From Bacillota bacterium (GTDB lineage: Bacteria; Bacillota; Clostridia; Peptostreptococcales; Anaerovoracaceae): a stretch of DNA of 40,877 nt. Made by a program: the position numbers and the translations under genes. The notes under the pieces were generated by a model. The model was not told where the DNA came from and did no database searches. It saw nothing but the letters and a program-made list of their open reading frames with translations. Shown here piece after piece: positions 24,455 to 35,022 of the stretch (position 1 is its first letter; each line of letters opens with the position of its first letter). Location: the NCBI GenBank assembly GCA_022767945.1, contig JALENF010000024.1, positions 1 to 40,877 on the forward strand. Direction: 5' to 3'.

Positions 24455-25648
24455 ATGAACACGTTTGTAAAAAGATTCAGTGCAATACTGCTTGCGGTCT
24501 GTCTGACCATAGGTATGACGACCGCTACTGTTTCTGCAGTCTCGGCGGCGGTTTCGACAGGGACAACTATATCATCAATCGGTGCAGACCTGAGAGAGGC
24601 AATGAAGGCTCGTGAAAAAACCTTCACCTTTACGTACAAGCTGCCTTTTTCAAATAACGATGATGCATTTGCAAGCCTTATTGAAAAGGTCATGAATAAG
24701 GCTTTTGAACATACAGGTGATCCTGAAGAAGGGGACTATCTGAAGTATCATTTTTTAAGCTACAATGCATACGCAACTGTCAGTCCGAATGGTACGGCTC
24801 AAATTAAAATTCAAAACGAATATTACACCACTGCAGCTCAGGAAGCCAAGGTCACAGAAAAGGTTGACAGCCTTATCAGTCAGTGGAATCTGAAGTCCAG
24901 GTCAGATTATGAAAAAGCAAAGATTATATATGACTATATCTGCAGCAGTGTATCATATGATTATGAGCATTTAAAGGATCCGAATTATAAGCTGCAGTAC
25001 ACTGCTTATGCGGCTCTAATCAACGGAACCTCCGTATGTCAGGGATATGCCAATCTTGCATACAGGCTCTTCCTTGAAGCAGGTCTCGACTGCAGAATCA
25101 TAAGCGGAACTGCAAACAACGGACCTCATGCATGGAATATTGTAAAAATAGGAGGTCTGTATTATAATCTTGACTCCACATGGGATTCCAGACAGAGTGA
25201 TAACCGGTACAGATATTTCCTAAAGAACAACAAGAACTTCTTAGATCATACCCGCTACTCAGAATACTCGTCAGCAGCATTTAACCAGAGTTATACAATG
25301 GACGTTAACAATTACAGTCCGGAAGTCCCTGTGATAATTCAACCGGATCCAACAGCTTTGAGCAAGCTTTCTCCTGTTAAAAAAGGCCTGAAAGTCAGCT
25401 GGAAGTCACAGAGCAGTCTGGTAAACGGCGGACATATTACAGGATATCAGATCAGGTATTCAGGAAAATCAGATATGTCCTTTGCAAAAAAAATCACTGT
25501 AAAAGGGTATAAGACAGTAAATAAGACAATTACCAATCTTACACCTGAGAAGCGTTACTACGTTCAGATTAGAACATACAAGCTTATAAACGGCAGACCG
25601 TATTACAGTGCATGGAGCAAATACAGGTATGCCACAGCGAAAGGATAG
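24455..25648 (+). CDS. Secreted transglutaminase-like protein with fibronectin III domain
   Basis: A 397-residue exported protein. Residues 1-32 are a signal peptide (basic start, hydrophobic core, Ala-rich end with likely cleavage near SAVSA). The central transglutaminase-like fold (about 140-260) has a full papain-like triad: C195 in SVCQGYANLA, H225 in PHAWNIV, D240 in NLDSTWD. A fibronectin type III domain with the typical Trp and Tyr spacing occupies about 300-397. Such proteins act on cell-wall peptides or surface proteins as proteases or cross-linkers; which one is unknown. There is no sortase motif or membrane anchor at the C-terminus, so it is probably released. It has its own promoter and ends three bases before sbcD. 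Confidence 0.85.
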   Translation: MNTFVKRFSAILLAVCLTIGMTTATVSAVSAAVSTGTTISSIGADLREAMKAREKTFTFTYKLPFSNNDDAFASLIEKVMNKAFEHTGDPEEGDYLKYHFLSYNAYATVSPNGTAQIKIQNEYYTTAAQEAKVTEKVDSLISQWNLKSRSDYEKAKIIYDYICSSVSYDYEHLKDPNYKLQYTAYAALINGTSVCQGYANLAYRLFLEAGLDCRIISGTANNGPHAWNIVKIGGLYYNLDSTWDSRQSDNRYRYFLKNNKNFLDHTRYSEYSSAAFNQSYTMDVNNYSPEVPVIIQPDPTALSKLSPVKKGLKVSWKSQSSLVNGGHITGYQIRYSGKSDMSFAKKITVKGYKTVNKTITNLTPEKRYYVQIRTYKLINGRPYYSAWSKYRYATAKG

Positions 25649-25651
25649 ACT

Positions 25652-26791
25652 ATGAAATTTATACATCTTTCTGACCTTCATCTGGGAAAACGCGTAAATG
25701 AATTCTCCATGATTGAGGATCAGGATTACATATTAAAGAAAATACTGGAAGTAATAGACGAAGAAAAGCCCGACAGTGTGATAATTGCAGGCGACGTCTA
25801 CGATAAATCAGTGCCATCAGCAGAAGCGGTGGCACTTTTTGACAGCTTCCTGGTAAGTCTGGCAGAGCGTAATATTCAGGTTTTCGTCATCAGTGGAAAT
25901 CACGATTCTGCGGAGCGTATAGCCTTCGGAAGCAGGCTTATGGATGCCAGCGGAATCCACCTGTCACCTGTATACAGCGGTGAGGTCAGTCCGATAGAAA
26001 TGTCCGACGATTACGGCAGGGTGAACGTTTACATGCTGCCTTTTGTTAAACCGTCAAATGTAAGAGCTTTCTTTCCGGAAAAGGAAATCTCTTCGTACAC
26101 CGATGCTGTCAAAACTGCCATAGACCGGATGTCCGTTGATCCATCCCAGAGAAATATTCTGATAACCCATCAGTTTGTCACAGGAGCCGCATCTGCAGGC
26201 TCTGAGGAACTGTCCGTTGGAGGCACAGATAATGTGGCCGCTGAAGTATTTGACGGATTTGATTACGTTGCCCTTGGACACATTCATCGTTCGCAGAAGT
26301 GTGGTCACGAATACGTAAGATATTCTGGAACGCCGTTAAAATACTCATTTTCTGAAGCAAAGGATCAGAAGTCGGTCACAGTTGTTGAGATGAAGGAAAA
26401 AGGCAATCTGGAGATATCATCTGTTCCTCTTAAGCCAAAACACGATATGGTGGAAATAAGAGGAACATATAATGAACTTATGCTGAAAAGCTTTTACGAA
26501 AACACATCTTACCGCTCAGACTACGTGCACATCACACTGACGGATGAAGACGATGTTCCGGATGCACTTGCAAAGCTCAGAGTTGTTTACAAGAACATTA
26601 TGAAGCTTGACTATGACAACACACGCACTCGCAATAACGCCGTGCTGAAAGATATTGAAGATGTGAAATCCAAGTCACCATTTGATTTGTTCAGTGAATT
26701 CTACAGGACACAGAACGGTCTGGAAATGAGTGATGAACAAGCCGAGACAGTAATATCACTTGTAGAAAAAATCTGGGAGGGGGACATTTAA
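25652..26791 (+). CDS. sbcD: Exonuclease SbcCD subunit D (Mre11-like)
   Basis: The 379-residue nuclease subunit of SbcCD, which opens DNA hairpins and trims blocked ends. Calcineurin-like phosphoesterase motifs appear in order: HLSDLHLGKR, IAGDVYDKS, ISGNHDSAER, ITHQFV and LGHIHRSQ. A C-terminal capping and SbcC-binding region follows (about 270-379). Its length is normal. AAAGGA precedes the start. It abuts sbcC directly, and both are translated as one unit. Confidence 0.96.
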   Translation: MKFIHLSDLHLGKRVNEFSMIEDQDYILKKILEVIDEEKPDSVIIAGDVYDKSVPSAEAVALFDSFLVSLAERNIQVFVISGNHDSAERIAFGSRLMDASGIHLSPVYSGEVSPIEMSDDYGRVNVYMLPFVKPSNVRAFFPEKEISSYTDAVKTAIDRMSVDPSQRNILITHQFVTGAASAGSEELSVGGTDNVAAEVFDGFDYVALGHIHRSQKCGHEYVRYSGTPLKYSFSEAKDQKSVTVVEMKEKGNLEISSVPLKPKHDMVEIRGTYNELMLKSFYENTSYRSDYVHITLTDEDDVPDALAKLRVVYKNIMKLDYDNTRTRNNAVLKDIEDVKSKSPFDLFSEFYRTQNGLEMSDEQAETVISLVEKIWEGDI

Positions 26792-29563
26792 ATGAGACCG
26801 GTATTTTTAAAAATGTCAGCCTTCGGGCCGTACTCCGGAGTTACAGAAATAGATTTCGGTAAACTGGGCACAGGTGGACTTTACCTTATTACAGGAGATA
26901 CAGGCGCAGGGAAAACTACTATATTTGATGCTATCGCATACGCCTTGTTCGGGAGCCCAAGCGGTGATAACAGGGACAGCTCCATGCTTCGCTCCAAATA
27001 CGCTGACGAGTCACTTAAGACAGAAGTTGAACTGAAATTCATATATAATGGAAAAGAATACACTGTAAGACGAAATCCTGAATATTTAAGGAAGAAGACC
27101 AGAGGGGATGGAACTACTAAAGAGGCTGCAGGAGCCGAACTGTATTATCCGGACGGGAGGATAGTCAGCAAAGCCACAGCCGTAACAGCTGCAATTGAGG
27201 AAATTCTTGGAATCAACAGAAATCAGTTCTGTCAGATTGCCATGATTGCACAGGGTGACTTCAGAAAGCTGCTTTTTGCACCGACCGATGAGAGAATTAA
27301 AATATTCAGACACATATTCAAAACAGACAATTTCCTTGCGCTTCAGAACGAACTTAAGAATAAAGCGAAGGAACTGGGAAGTGAGTGTAAAGGTCTGAGA
27401 GAAAGTATCGGGCAGTATATTTCCGGAATTGTGTGCCCTGAAGAAAGCCCTCTTTACTCAGATGTATGTAAGGCTGTTAACGGTGATACACTTGTGGATG
27501 AGGTTCTGAATTTAATTGAAAAGCTTATCCATGAAGATATATTACTTGAAGAAAAAACAGAACTGTCCAGAGCGGATAATCGTATTAAGCTGGATGAAGT
27601 GAAAGAAAACATCAGTAAATACAACGAGAAAACTGACATCAAAAATAAGCTTAACAGCACAGACAATGCTCTTTCTGAAGGTAAGCACAGGCTAACTGAG
27701 CTGAACGATATACTTACTGATGCCTTACAGAAAGAACCAGAAATTCAGAATAACACAGCAAAGTCTGCAGAGATTACTGCTACACTCCCGGAGTATGACG
27801 AATTTGAGCAGAAGACGGCTGTCCTGACGGTCAACGAATCTTTTGTCAAAACCAACAGTGCCCTGGTAACACAGCTTGAAGAAAGCATCAGGACTGATAC
27901 AAAGATACTGGAAGATTTGACTGAAGAGAAGAAGTCTCTCGAACACGCCGGTGAAAATAAGGCCAGGCTGGAAGCTGAAATGAAGGATCTGGAAAGAAAA
28001 AACGACCGGCTAAAGAAGCTTGATTCCAATATAAAGGCTTTAGCTGAAACCGGAGAATTATACAATAAGGCAGTTGATAATTATCGTGAGAAGATGAAGG
28101 CTGCTGACCGGGCAAACGAAAACTTCAGAAAGGCACAGAAGCTGTATTACGATGCTCAGGCAGGGATTCTGGCACAAACACTTATTGAGGGTGAGCCTTG
28201 TCCCGTATGCGGTTCAGTAACACATCCGTCTGCCGCACAAAAGCCGGCAGAAGCACCGTCTAAGAATGAACTGGAAAACCTCGAGCAGCTGTTTAACGAG
28301 GCAGACAGAGTGGCGAAAAAATCCAGTGAAGATGCGGAAAAGCTGAAAGGTTCTGTGGAGGAGAAGGAAGCAGCTGTAAAAGAGGAGATTCAGGAACTTC
28401 TGGGAAATTACGGCACGGAGGCCGCTGAGGGAGCTTTGATAGAGGCTTTCGAGTCAGTAAGGTTGCGGGCTGCTGACCTGAACGCAGCTTTAGAAGAAGA
28501 AGGTAAGAATATAAAACGCAAAGGTGAAATCGATAAACTTATTGAAAAGACTCAAACACAGTTAAAGTCCAACAGTGATAAGCTGACAGAAATGAAGAAT
28601 GAACTTAACTCCAGAGCTGTTGAAAGCACTCAGCTCAGCGAAAGAATAGGTGTTCTCAGGGAGAAGCTTACCTTTGAATCTAAAGCAATGGCTGAAAAGG
28701 CAATCGTGCAGCTGGAAAAGGAATCCAAAGCTATTCAGAAGGCTATAGAGAATGCCAGATCGAATCATAAGGCATGCAGTGACAGGATTATTTCTCTGGA
28801 GGCAACAAAGAAGCAGCAGGAAGAACAGCTGGGAAAATTTGAAGAAGTGGATATTCAGACAGAAAAGATAAAGCTTTCTGAATTCAATGAGAGAGAAAGA
28901 ATGTTCGATACACGTTCCAAGACTGTTCACTCCAGAATTACTGCAAATGAGAGAACTCTTGAGAACCTGGAGGCAAAGGCTCCGCTACTTGTGAAAAAGG
29001 AGAGAGAATATTCCTCTGTTAAATCACTTTCGGATACTGCAAACGGAAACATATCGTCTAAGGAAAGAATCCAGCTGGAAACCTATGTCCAGATGCACTA
29101 CTTTGACAGAATACTGCAGCGTGCAAACACCAGACTGGCTGTTTTGACAGAAGGGCAGTATGACCTGGTGCGAAGGGCAGAGGCTGACAACAAAAGGAGT
29201 CAGAGCGGTCTGGAGCTTGATGTGATAGACCACTATAACGGCAGTATCCGCAGCGTGAAATCTCTTTCAGGCGGGGAGTCTTTCAAGGCGTCTCTGGCAC
29301 TGGCACTTGGACTTGCTGACGAAATCCAGTATTCTGCAGGAGGAATCAGGCTGGACACAATGTTTATCGACGAAGGTTTCGGTTCACTTGATGATGAGTC
29401 TCTGAATCAGGCCATGGCCGCTCTCAACGACCTAGCTGAAGGCAACAGACTGGTGGGAATTATATCCCATGTAGGTGAACTGAAACGCCGTATAGATAAA
29501 CAGATTATTATTAAAAAGGACAGGTCCGAAGGCAGTTATGTGGACGATATAATTGTATTTTAG
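26792..29563 (+). CDS. sbcC: Exonuclease SbcCD subunit C (Rad50-like ATPase)
   Basis: A 923-residue SMC-like ATPase that forms the ATP-gated clamp and long tether of SbcCD. The N-terminal half-site has Walker [13 protein letters not shown] and the Q-loop [10 protein letters not shown]. Two long coiled-coil arms (about 180-440 and 490-760) flank the zinc hook CPVC (C470, C473 in [10 protein letters not shown]). The C-terminal half has signature [17 protein letters not shown] and Walker [16 protein letters not shown]. The arms are shorter than in E. coli SbcC (1048 residues). The start is contiguous with the sbcD stop. All catalytic residues are intact. Confidence 0.96.
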   Translation: MRPVFLKMSAFGPYSGVTEIDFGKLGTGGLYLITGDTGAGKTTIFDAIAYALFGSPSGDNRDSSMLRSKYADESLKTEVELKFIYNGKEYTVRRNPEYLRKKTRGDGTTKEAAGAELYYPDGRIVSKATAVTAAIEEILGINRNQFCQIAMIAQGDFRKLLFAPTDERIKIFRHIFKTDNFLALQNELKNKAKELGSECKGLRESIGQYISGIVCPEESPLYSDVCKAVNGDTLVDEVLNLIEKLIHEDILLEEKTELSRADNRIKLDEVKENISKYNEKTDIKNKLNSTDNALSEGKHRLTELNDILTDALQKEPEIQNNTAKSAEITATLPEYDEFEQKTAVLTVNESFVKTNSALVTQLEESIRTDTKILEDLTEEKKSLEHAGENKARLEAEMKDLERKNDRLKKLDSNIKALAETGELYNKAVDNYREKMKAADRANENFRKAQKLYYDAQAGILAQTLIEGEPCPVCGSVTHPSAAQKPAEAPSKNELENLEQLFNEADRVAKKSSEDAEKLKGSVEEKEAAVKEEIQELLGNYGTEAAEGALIEAFESVRLRAADLNAALEEEGKNIKRKGEIDKLIEKTQTQLKSNSDKLTEMKNELNSRAVESTQLSERIGVLREKLTFESKAMAEKAIVQLEKESKAIQKAIENARSNHKACSDRIISLEATKKQQEEQLGKFEEVDIQTEKIKLSEFNERERMFDTRSKTVHSRITANERTLENLEAKAPLLVKKEREYSSVKSLSDTANGNISSKERIQLETYVQMHYFDRILQRANTRLAVLTEGQYDLVRRAEADNKRSQSGLELDVIDHYNGSIRSVKSLSGGESFKASLALALGLADEIQYSAGGIRLDTMFIDEGFGSLDDESLNQAMAALNDLAEGNRLVGIISHVGELKRRIDKQIIIKKDRSEGSYVDDIIVF

Positions 29564-29582
29564 GAATAGTTTGTGTTATAAT
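29553..29582 (+). promoter_or_regulatory. Probable sigma-A promoter of mutS-mutL
   Basis: TTGTAT (29553-29558) and TATAAT (29577-29582) are 18 bases apart, with an extended -10 (TGTTATAAT). The -35 overlaps the sbcC stop codon. This may allow mutSL expression independent of sbcCD. No LexA box is seen nearby. Confidence 0.5.
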
Positions 29583-29619
29583 ATTCTGATATAGATTAAG
29601 GAAAAAGGAGAAACAACCT

Positions 29620-32280
29620 ATGGCTCAGCCAAAATTATCGCCGATGATGCAGCAGTATTTAGAAATAAAGGAATCCTACAAGGACTGTATCCTTTTCTTC
29701 AGGCTGGGCGATTTCTACGAAATGTTCTTTGATGATGCGAAGCTTGTATCAAGAGAGCTGGAACTTACTCTGACGGGAAAGAACTGCGGACTTGAGGAAC
29801 GTGCGCCTATGTGCGGCGTTCCGTTTCATGCTGTGGATACTTATCTTGCCAGGCTGGTCGAAAAAGGCTATAAGGTTGCAATCTGTGAGCAGGTTGAAGA
29901 TCCTGCTGCAGCGAAAGGCATAGTTAAGAGAGAGGTTATCAAAATCGTCACGCCGGGAACGGTGACTTCTCAGTCTATGCTGCGTGAGACAGAGAACAGC
30001 TATCTGGCCTCCGTTTACATCAGTAAAGAGGGTATGGCCATATCATACTGCGACATTTCAACGGGTGAGCTTTACACCACTGAGTCCTGCAGCAGGCTTA
30101 ACCTTGTTGAAGATGTACTTAACGAACTTGTAAAAATAGATCCTAAGGAGATTATAATAAACGAGTCCTACGAGGAATTTATGGATGCTGCCGATTTAAA
30201 GGCTGTGACAGGCGCATACATTTCGCCCTATCCGGATACATATTATTCAGAAAAAGCTGCTGAGGACGCGATTAAGGCACAGTTCAGCTGTATTTCACTT
30301 ACAGCCATAGGGCTTGCGGACAGAAATCTGAGCATACTTTCTCTGGGAGCACTGCTTGCCTATCTGCTGGAAACCCAGAAGCAGAATCTTTCACAGATTA
30401 CGGGCTGCAGCTTTTATGAGCTTGGAAAGCACATGTCACTGGACAAGGCGACCCTGAGAAATCTTGAAATCACAGAGACGCTGTACGAAAAAAAGATTCA
30501 GGGCTCTCTTCTCGGTGTTCTTGACAAGACAGGAACCGCTATGGGAAGCCGTAAGATGAAGCAGTGGCTTCGCGAGCCGTTAAATAATGCAGCAGAAATA
30601 AACATGAGGCTGGATGCGGTGGAAGAGCTTTATGACAACCCTATTGTTTGCAACAATATTCGTGAAGCTCTGAAGCAGGTCTATGACTTTGAACGTCTTG
30701 CCGGCCGCGTTGCTTCCGGAAACGCCAACGGAAAGGATCTTATCGCACTTCGAAACTCCATTTTCGTTCTGCCCGAAATCAGGGACAGCCTTGCTGATAC
30801 AGGCTCTGCACTTCTCGTTGAGCTGGGAGGTCAGATTCACGACCTCTGGCATCTGTACGCTTTGATAGAAAAGGCAATCGTAGACGACCCGCCGTTTACC
30901 ATCAAAGACGGTGGTCTGATCAAAGCCGGCTACTCCCGGGAACTTGACGACATCAAGTTCTCCATCAGTGACGGAAAGCAGTGGATTGCAAACCTGGAGA
31001 GCAAGGAGCGTGAACGCACCGGTATCAAAACCCTCAAGGTAGGGTTTAACAAGGTGTTCGGTTACTATATAGATGTAACCAAGATGAATGCTCATCTGGT
31101 GCCGGATGACTATATCAGAAAGCAGACCCTTGTGAACAACGAGAGATATATTACCCCCGAGCTAAAAGAAATGGAAAACCTGGTGCTGAATGCGGAGACG
31201 AAAATCAATCAGCTTGAGTACGAGATATTTCTTTCAATCAGAGCAGAGATTCAGAAATATATTCGTGAGATTCAGGAAACCTCACAGGCAATTGCGCAGC
31301 TTGATGTTTTGTGCGCCTTTGCAAATGTCAGCAGCAAGCTGGGTTATGTGAAACCGGTAATTGACGAAAGCTATGAGCTGCAGATTGAAAGAGGAAGACA
31401 TCCGGTTATTGAGCAGATGACTGAAAACGGAATGTTTGTTTCCAACGATACTTACCTTAATAATACGGATACAAGCATGCTGATAATCACAGGACCTAAT
31501 ATGGCCGGAAAATCAACTTATATGAGACAGACGGCTCTTATTGTTCTGATGGCTCAGGCAGGCTGTTTTGTGCCGTGCGACTATGCGAGAATAGGAGTCT
31601 GTGACCGAATTTTCACTCGTATCGGTGCATCTGATAACCTTTCACAGGGCCAGTCCACCTTCTTTGTGGAAATGAGTGAGCTGGCGTATATTCTGAACTG
31701 CTCCGGAGACAGAAGCCTTATAATTCTCGACGAAATCGGAAGGGGAACGAGTACCTACGACGGCCTGTCCATCGCGTGGGCAGCTGTCGACTATCTGTGC
31801 AATGAAAAAAAACATGTTCGTACTCTCTTTGCAACTCATTATCATGAGCTGACAGTGCTGGAGAATCAGATTGAAGGTGTCAAGAACCTTAATGTTGATG
31901 TCTCTGAGGAGAACGGAAACATCGTCTTCCTACACAAAATCATTCCGGGTTCTGCGAGCCGAAGCTATGGTATTCACGTTGCTAAGCTGGCGGGAGTACC
32001 TAAGGAATTGCTGACCAATGCAGAATCAAAGCTTCTTAAGCTTGAAAACGGTTCGGCTGATATCCAGAGTACTATTGAGATGACTGATGAACCTGAATCA
32101 GGAAGTAAATCAAAGAATGCTGCTGCAAGCAAGGCATCTGACGACGGATCGGAGCAGCTTTCGTTCTTTATGCCCGGACCAAATCCTGTTGCAGACAGAC
32201 TTAAGGAGCTGGATTTAATGGAGGTTACGCCGTCTCAGGCTATTAGAATTCTTGAAGAATTAAAGGAAATGATTAACTGA
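29620..32280 (+). CDS. mutS: DNA mismatch repair protein MutS
   Basis: The 886-residue mismatch sensor of methyl-independent mismatch repair. The mismatch-wedge Phe-Xaa-Glu is F32-Y-E34 in LGDFYEMFF. Connector, lever and clamp domains follow. The C-terminal ABC ATPase has Walker A GPNMAGKSTYMRQ (K631), DEIGRGTSTYDGLS (Walker B region) and the ATHYHEL switch. The C-terminal tail beyond residue 800 is Ser/Lys-rich and carries a QLSFF segment resembling the beta-clamp-binding motif of other bacterial MutS (inference). AAAAAGGAG sets the ATG. The stop overlaps the mutL start. Confidence 0.98.
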   Translation: MAQPKLSPMMQQYLEIKESYKDCILFFRLGDFYEMFFDDAKLVSRELELTLTGKNCGLEERAPMCGVPFHAVDTYLARLVEKGYKVAICEQVEDPAAAKGIVKREVIKIVTPGTVTSQSMLRETENSYLASVYISKEGMAISYCDISTGELYTTESCSRLNLVEDVLNELVKIDPKEIIINESYEEFMDAADLKAVTGAYISPYPDTYYSEKAAEDAIKAQFSCISLTAIGLADRNLSILSLGALLAYLLETQKQNLSQITGCSFYELGKHMSLDKATLRNLEITETLYEKKIQGSLLGVLDKTGTAMGSRKMKQWLREPLNNAAEINMRLDAVEELYDNPIVCNNIREALKQVYDFERLAGRVASGNANGKDLIALRNSIFVLPEIRDSLADTGSALLVELGGQIHDLWHLYALIEKAIVDDPPFTIKDGGLIKAGYSRELDDIKFSISDGKQWIANLESKERERTGIKTLKVGFNKVFGYYIDVTKMNAHLVPDDYIRKQTLVNNERYITPELKEMENLVLNAETKINQLEYEIFLSIRAEIQKYIREIQETSQAIAQLDVLCAFANVSSKLGYVKPVIDESYELQIERGRHPVIEQMTENGMFVSNDTYLNNTDTSMLIITGPNMAGKSTYMRQTALIVLMAQAGCFVPCDYARIGVCDRIFTRIGASDNLSQGQSTFFVEMSELAYILNCSGDRSLIILDEIGRGTSTYDGLSIAWAAVDYLCNEKKHVRTLFATHYHELTVLENQIEGVKNLNVDVSEENGNIVFLHKIIPGSASRSYGIHVAKLAGVPKELLTNAESKLLKLENGSADIQSTIEMTDEPESGSKSKNAAASKASDDGSEQLSFFMPGPNPVADRLKELDLMEVTPSQAIRILEELKEMIN

Positions 32281-34094
32281 TGATTAAAGTTTTAGATAAA
32301 AGTGTAGCTGATAAAATTGCAGCAGGAGAGGTTATTGAAAGACCGGTCTCCATCGTCAAGGAGCTTGTTGAGAACTCAATTGACTCAGGGGCTGACTCCA
32401 TCGTCGTGGAAATAAAAAACGGCGGAAAGTCATATATCCGTGTTACAGATAACGGCTCCGGAATCGAGCAGGATGAGGCTGAAACAGCCTTTCTTCGTCA
32501 TGCTACAAGTAAAATAAATACTGCAAAGGATCTGAATTCCATAGAAACACTTGGCTTCAGGGGCGAGGCTCTTGCAAGCATCGCAGCTGTTACGCACACG
32601 GAGCTGATAACTAAGACGAAGGACTGTCAGACGGGAACACGAATTATCATTCACGGCAGTGAGGTTATTTCAAACGAGAAAACAGGCTGCCCTGACGGAA
32701 CGACCTTTATCGTTACGGATCTGTTCTACAATACACCTGCACGCCTGAAATTTCTGAAATCAGATTCAGCGGAAAGCAGCCAGATTATTGATTTTATGTC
32801 GATGATTGCGCTGGCATTTCCGGAAATCAGATTCAGATTCATAAACAACGGAAATATTGTATTTTCAACGACCGGCAAAGGTGACCTGCTTTCTGCAATT
32901 CTATCCGTATACAGACTCAGTGAATATAAGGAGCTTGTTCCCGTAGACTACAGTCTGGGAGATAACACGGTAACAGGGTATATTTCCAAGCCATCACTGT
33001 CCAGGCCAAGCAGAAGAAATCAGGTGTTCTTCGTAAACGGCAGAGTGGTATCAAGCAGAGTAATTGAAAAGGGTGTTACAGAAGGGTACAGAGAGCGTCT
33101 GTTTGAAGGTCGTCACCCTGTGTGCTTCCTGTTCCTGCATACGAATCCGGCAAAACTGGACGTCAACATTCATCCAAACAAGAAAGAGGTTCGCTTTGAC
33201 AATGAGAGCGAGATAACAGCTTTAGTAAGTGAGGGAATCAAAACCGCCTTAAACAATGATGTTGCTGTCATCGAAGCAAAAGCTAAACCGGAACCTGTGA
33301 CTGTATTTGAGACGGAACCGAAGGTTGTCACAGCGGATTCACTAAAAAATGCTGCACCCTTTAAGGTGGCAGACTATATCAGGGATGATGAGGGTCAGGT
33401 TGACATAAAACAGATATTGTCTGCTAAACCATCGAGAGTGTCAGAAACAATAACCGGGGAAATCAAGCAGCCTGAAACTGCTGAAATCTCAATAGCAGCA
33501 CCTGTTAACAGACCATTTGATTTTGATGAACTGCGGCCGACAGGGGCAATTTTCAACACTTATATTACAGCTGTTGATGACCGCTGCTTTTATCTTATCG
33601 ACCAGCATGCCGCTCATGAAAGAGTATTTTATGAAAAGCTCGTAGGTGAATATATGTCTGATGAAAAGCTTCGCCAGCCGATACTTACACCTATTATTGT
33701 GGAGGCAGCACCATCTGTTATGGAACTGAAGGATGAATGGATGGACAGTCTTGTTCGAATGGGTTTTGATATCTCCGAATTCGGAGGAAACTCTCTGATG
33801 GTCAGAGAAATCCCTACCTTCATGTCTTTGTCTGAGGCGGAGGACTTTCTGAAGGAATATCTTGACGGTGCGTCTGACGGAGTGAGGAGCCCTAACACTG
33901 TTGTAATCAACAAGCTGATCACCAGGTCGTGCAAGGCCGCGGTGAAGGCTCACGATCATCTGTCAATGGCGGAAATCGAGGGGTTGCTTAAACAGCTGAA
34001 AGCCTGCAGAAACCCTTTTTCATGCCCTCACGGCAGGCCTACATTTATCAGATTCACCATGTATGAAATAGAAAAAATGTTCAAGAGAGTATAG
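32280..34094 (+). CDS. mutL: DNA mismatch repair endonuclease MutL
   Basis: A 604-residue GHKL ATPase and nicking endonuclease of mismatch repair. N-terminal ATPase motifs are ENSIDSGAD, DNGSGIE, RHATSKI, and GFRGEALASI. The linker spans about residues 330-410. The C-terminal dimerisation and nuclease domain has DQHAAHERVFYE (from D441), ACRNPFSCPHGRP and the metal-site residues around them. So it is the nicking type used by bacteria without Dam/MutH. ATG 32280 overlaps the mutS stop as TGATG. The gene is followed by miaA after 4 bases. Confidence 0.97.
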   Translation: MIKVLDKSVADKIAAGEVIERPVSIVKELVENSIDSGADSIVVEIKNGGKSYIRVTDNGSGIEQDEAETAFLRHATSKINTAKDLNSIETLGFRGEALASIAAVTHTELITKTKDCQTGTRIIIHGSEVISNEKTGCPDGTTFIVTDLFYNTPARLKFLKSDSAESSQIIDFMSMIALAFPEIRFRFINNGNIVFSTTGKGDLLSAILSVYRLSEYKELVPVDYSLGDNTVTGYISKPSLSRPSRRNQVFFVNGRVVSSRVIEKGVTEGYRERLFEGRHPVCFLFLHTNPAKLDVNIHPNKKEVRFDNESEITALVSEGIKTALNNDVAVIEAKAKPEPVTVFETEPKVVTADSLKNAAPFKVADYIRDDEGQVDIKQILSAKPSRVSETITGEIKQPETAEISIAAPVNRPFDFDELRPTGAIFNTYITAVDDRCFYLIDQHAAHERVFYEKLVGEYMSDEKLRQPILTPIIVEAAPSVMELKDEWMDSLVRMGFDISEFGGNSLMVREIPTFMSLSEAEDFLKEYLDGASDGVRSPNTVVINKLITRSCKAAVKAHDHLSMAEIEGLLKQLKACRNPFSCPHGRPTFIRFTMYEIEKMFKRV

Positions 34095-34098
34095 AAAT

Positions 34099-35022
34099 AT
34101 GTCCAGGGAAATAATTGTAATCTGCGGCCCGACAGCCGTAGGAAAAACTAAATATGCAATAGAAACGGCGCTGCATGTGGGCGGTGAGGTTGTTTCCTGT
34201 GATTCCATGCAGCTGTATAAGTATATGGATATAGGCAGTGCAAAGCCGACACCGGAGGAGCAGCGTCAGGTAAGGCACTATCTTGTTGATGAGATAGATC
34301 CTCGTGAAAGCTTTTCTGTCGCTAAATACCAGAGGCTTGCAAAGGCTGCAATAGAAGAGATCTTCAGTAAAGGGAAAACGCCTGTAATTGCAGGGGGAAC
34401 CGGATTATATCTTAATTCACTTTTGTATGATATGGATTTCAGTGCTCCTCCAATGGATACATCTTATCGTGATGCGTTATATGCTGAGGCGGAGGAAAAG
34501 GGGGCACAGTCCCTTCATGACAGGCTCAGGGCGGTCGACCCGGATTCGGCAGAACGCATACACCCGAATAATGTAAAAAAGGTTATCAGAGCTCTTGAGG
34601 CGGCTGAGTCCGGAGACAGGGTGAAAGACTTCGCTACTGAGCTGAAGCCGTGCACTGATTACGATGTCAGACTTATCGGGCTGACTCGTGACCGCAGTGA
34701 GCTTTACGAACGCATTAATCTGCGTGTGGATGTTCTTGTAGAAGCAGGACTTCTGGATGAGGTCAGGGCTCTTCTTGATATGGGGCTGTCTGAAAGTGAT
34801 ATTTCCATGAAGGGAATAGGATACAAGGAGATTATCGGTTATTATAACGGCGAATATGATCTGGAAACAGCCCTGAATCTGGTGAAAAAGAACACTCGCC
34901 GCTATGCCAAGAGGCAGCTGACCTGGTTCAGACGGTATGAAGATATGAAGTGGTTTAATATTTCAGAATATGAAAGCGACGAAGCCTGTCTGGAGGATAT
35001 ATTCACATGGCTAAAGAAATAA
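34099..35022 (+). CDS. miaA: tRNA dimethylallyltransferase
   Basis: The 307-residue enzyme that adds a dimethylallyl group from DMAPP to adenosine 37 of tRNAs reading UNN codons. The P-loop is ICGPTAVGKTKYAI (residues ~7-20), with VVSCDSMQLYKYMDIGSAKP and AGGTGLYLNSLLYD following, and a Tyr/Arg-rich end NTRRYAKRQLTWFRR. It shares a DMAPP supply with the dxs and ispA products encoded upstream. The position after mutSL is common in Firmicutes. Its 3' end overlaps the recombinase gene by 16 bases. Confidence 0.97.
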   Translation: MSREIIVICGPTAVGKTKYAIETALHVGGEVVSCDSMQLYKYMDIGSAKPTPEEQRQVRHYLVDEIDPRESFSVAKYQRLAKAAIEEIFSKGKTPVIAGGTGLYLNSLLYDMDFSAPPMDTSYRDALYAEAEEKGAQSLHDRLRAVDPDSAERIHPNNVKKVIRALEAAESGDRVKDFATELKPCTDYDVRLIGLTRDRSELYERINLRVDVLVEAGLLDEVRALLDMGLSESDISMKGIGYKEIIGYYNGEYDLETALNLVKKNTRRYAKRQLTWFRRYEDMKWFNISEYESDEACLEDIFTWLKK

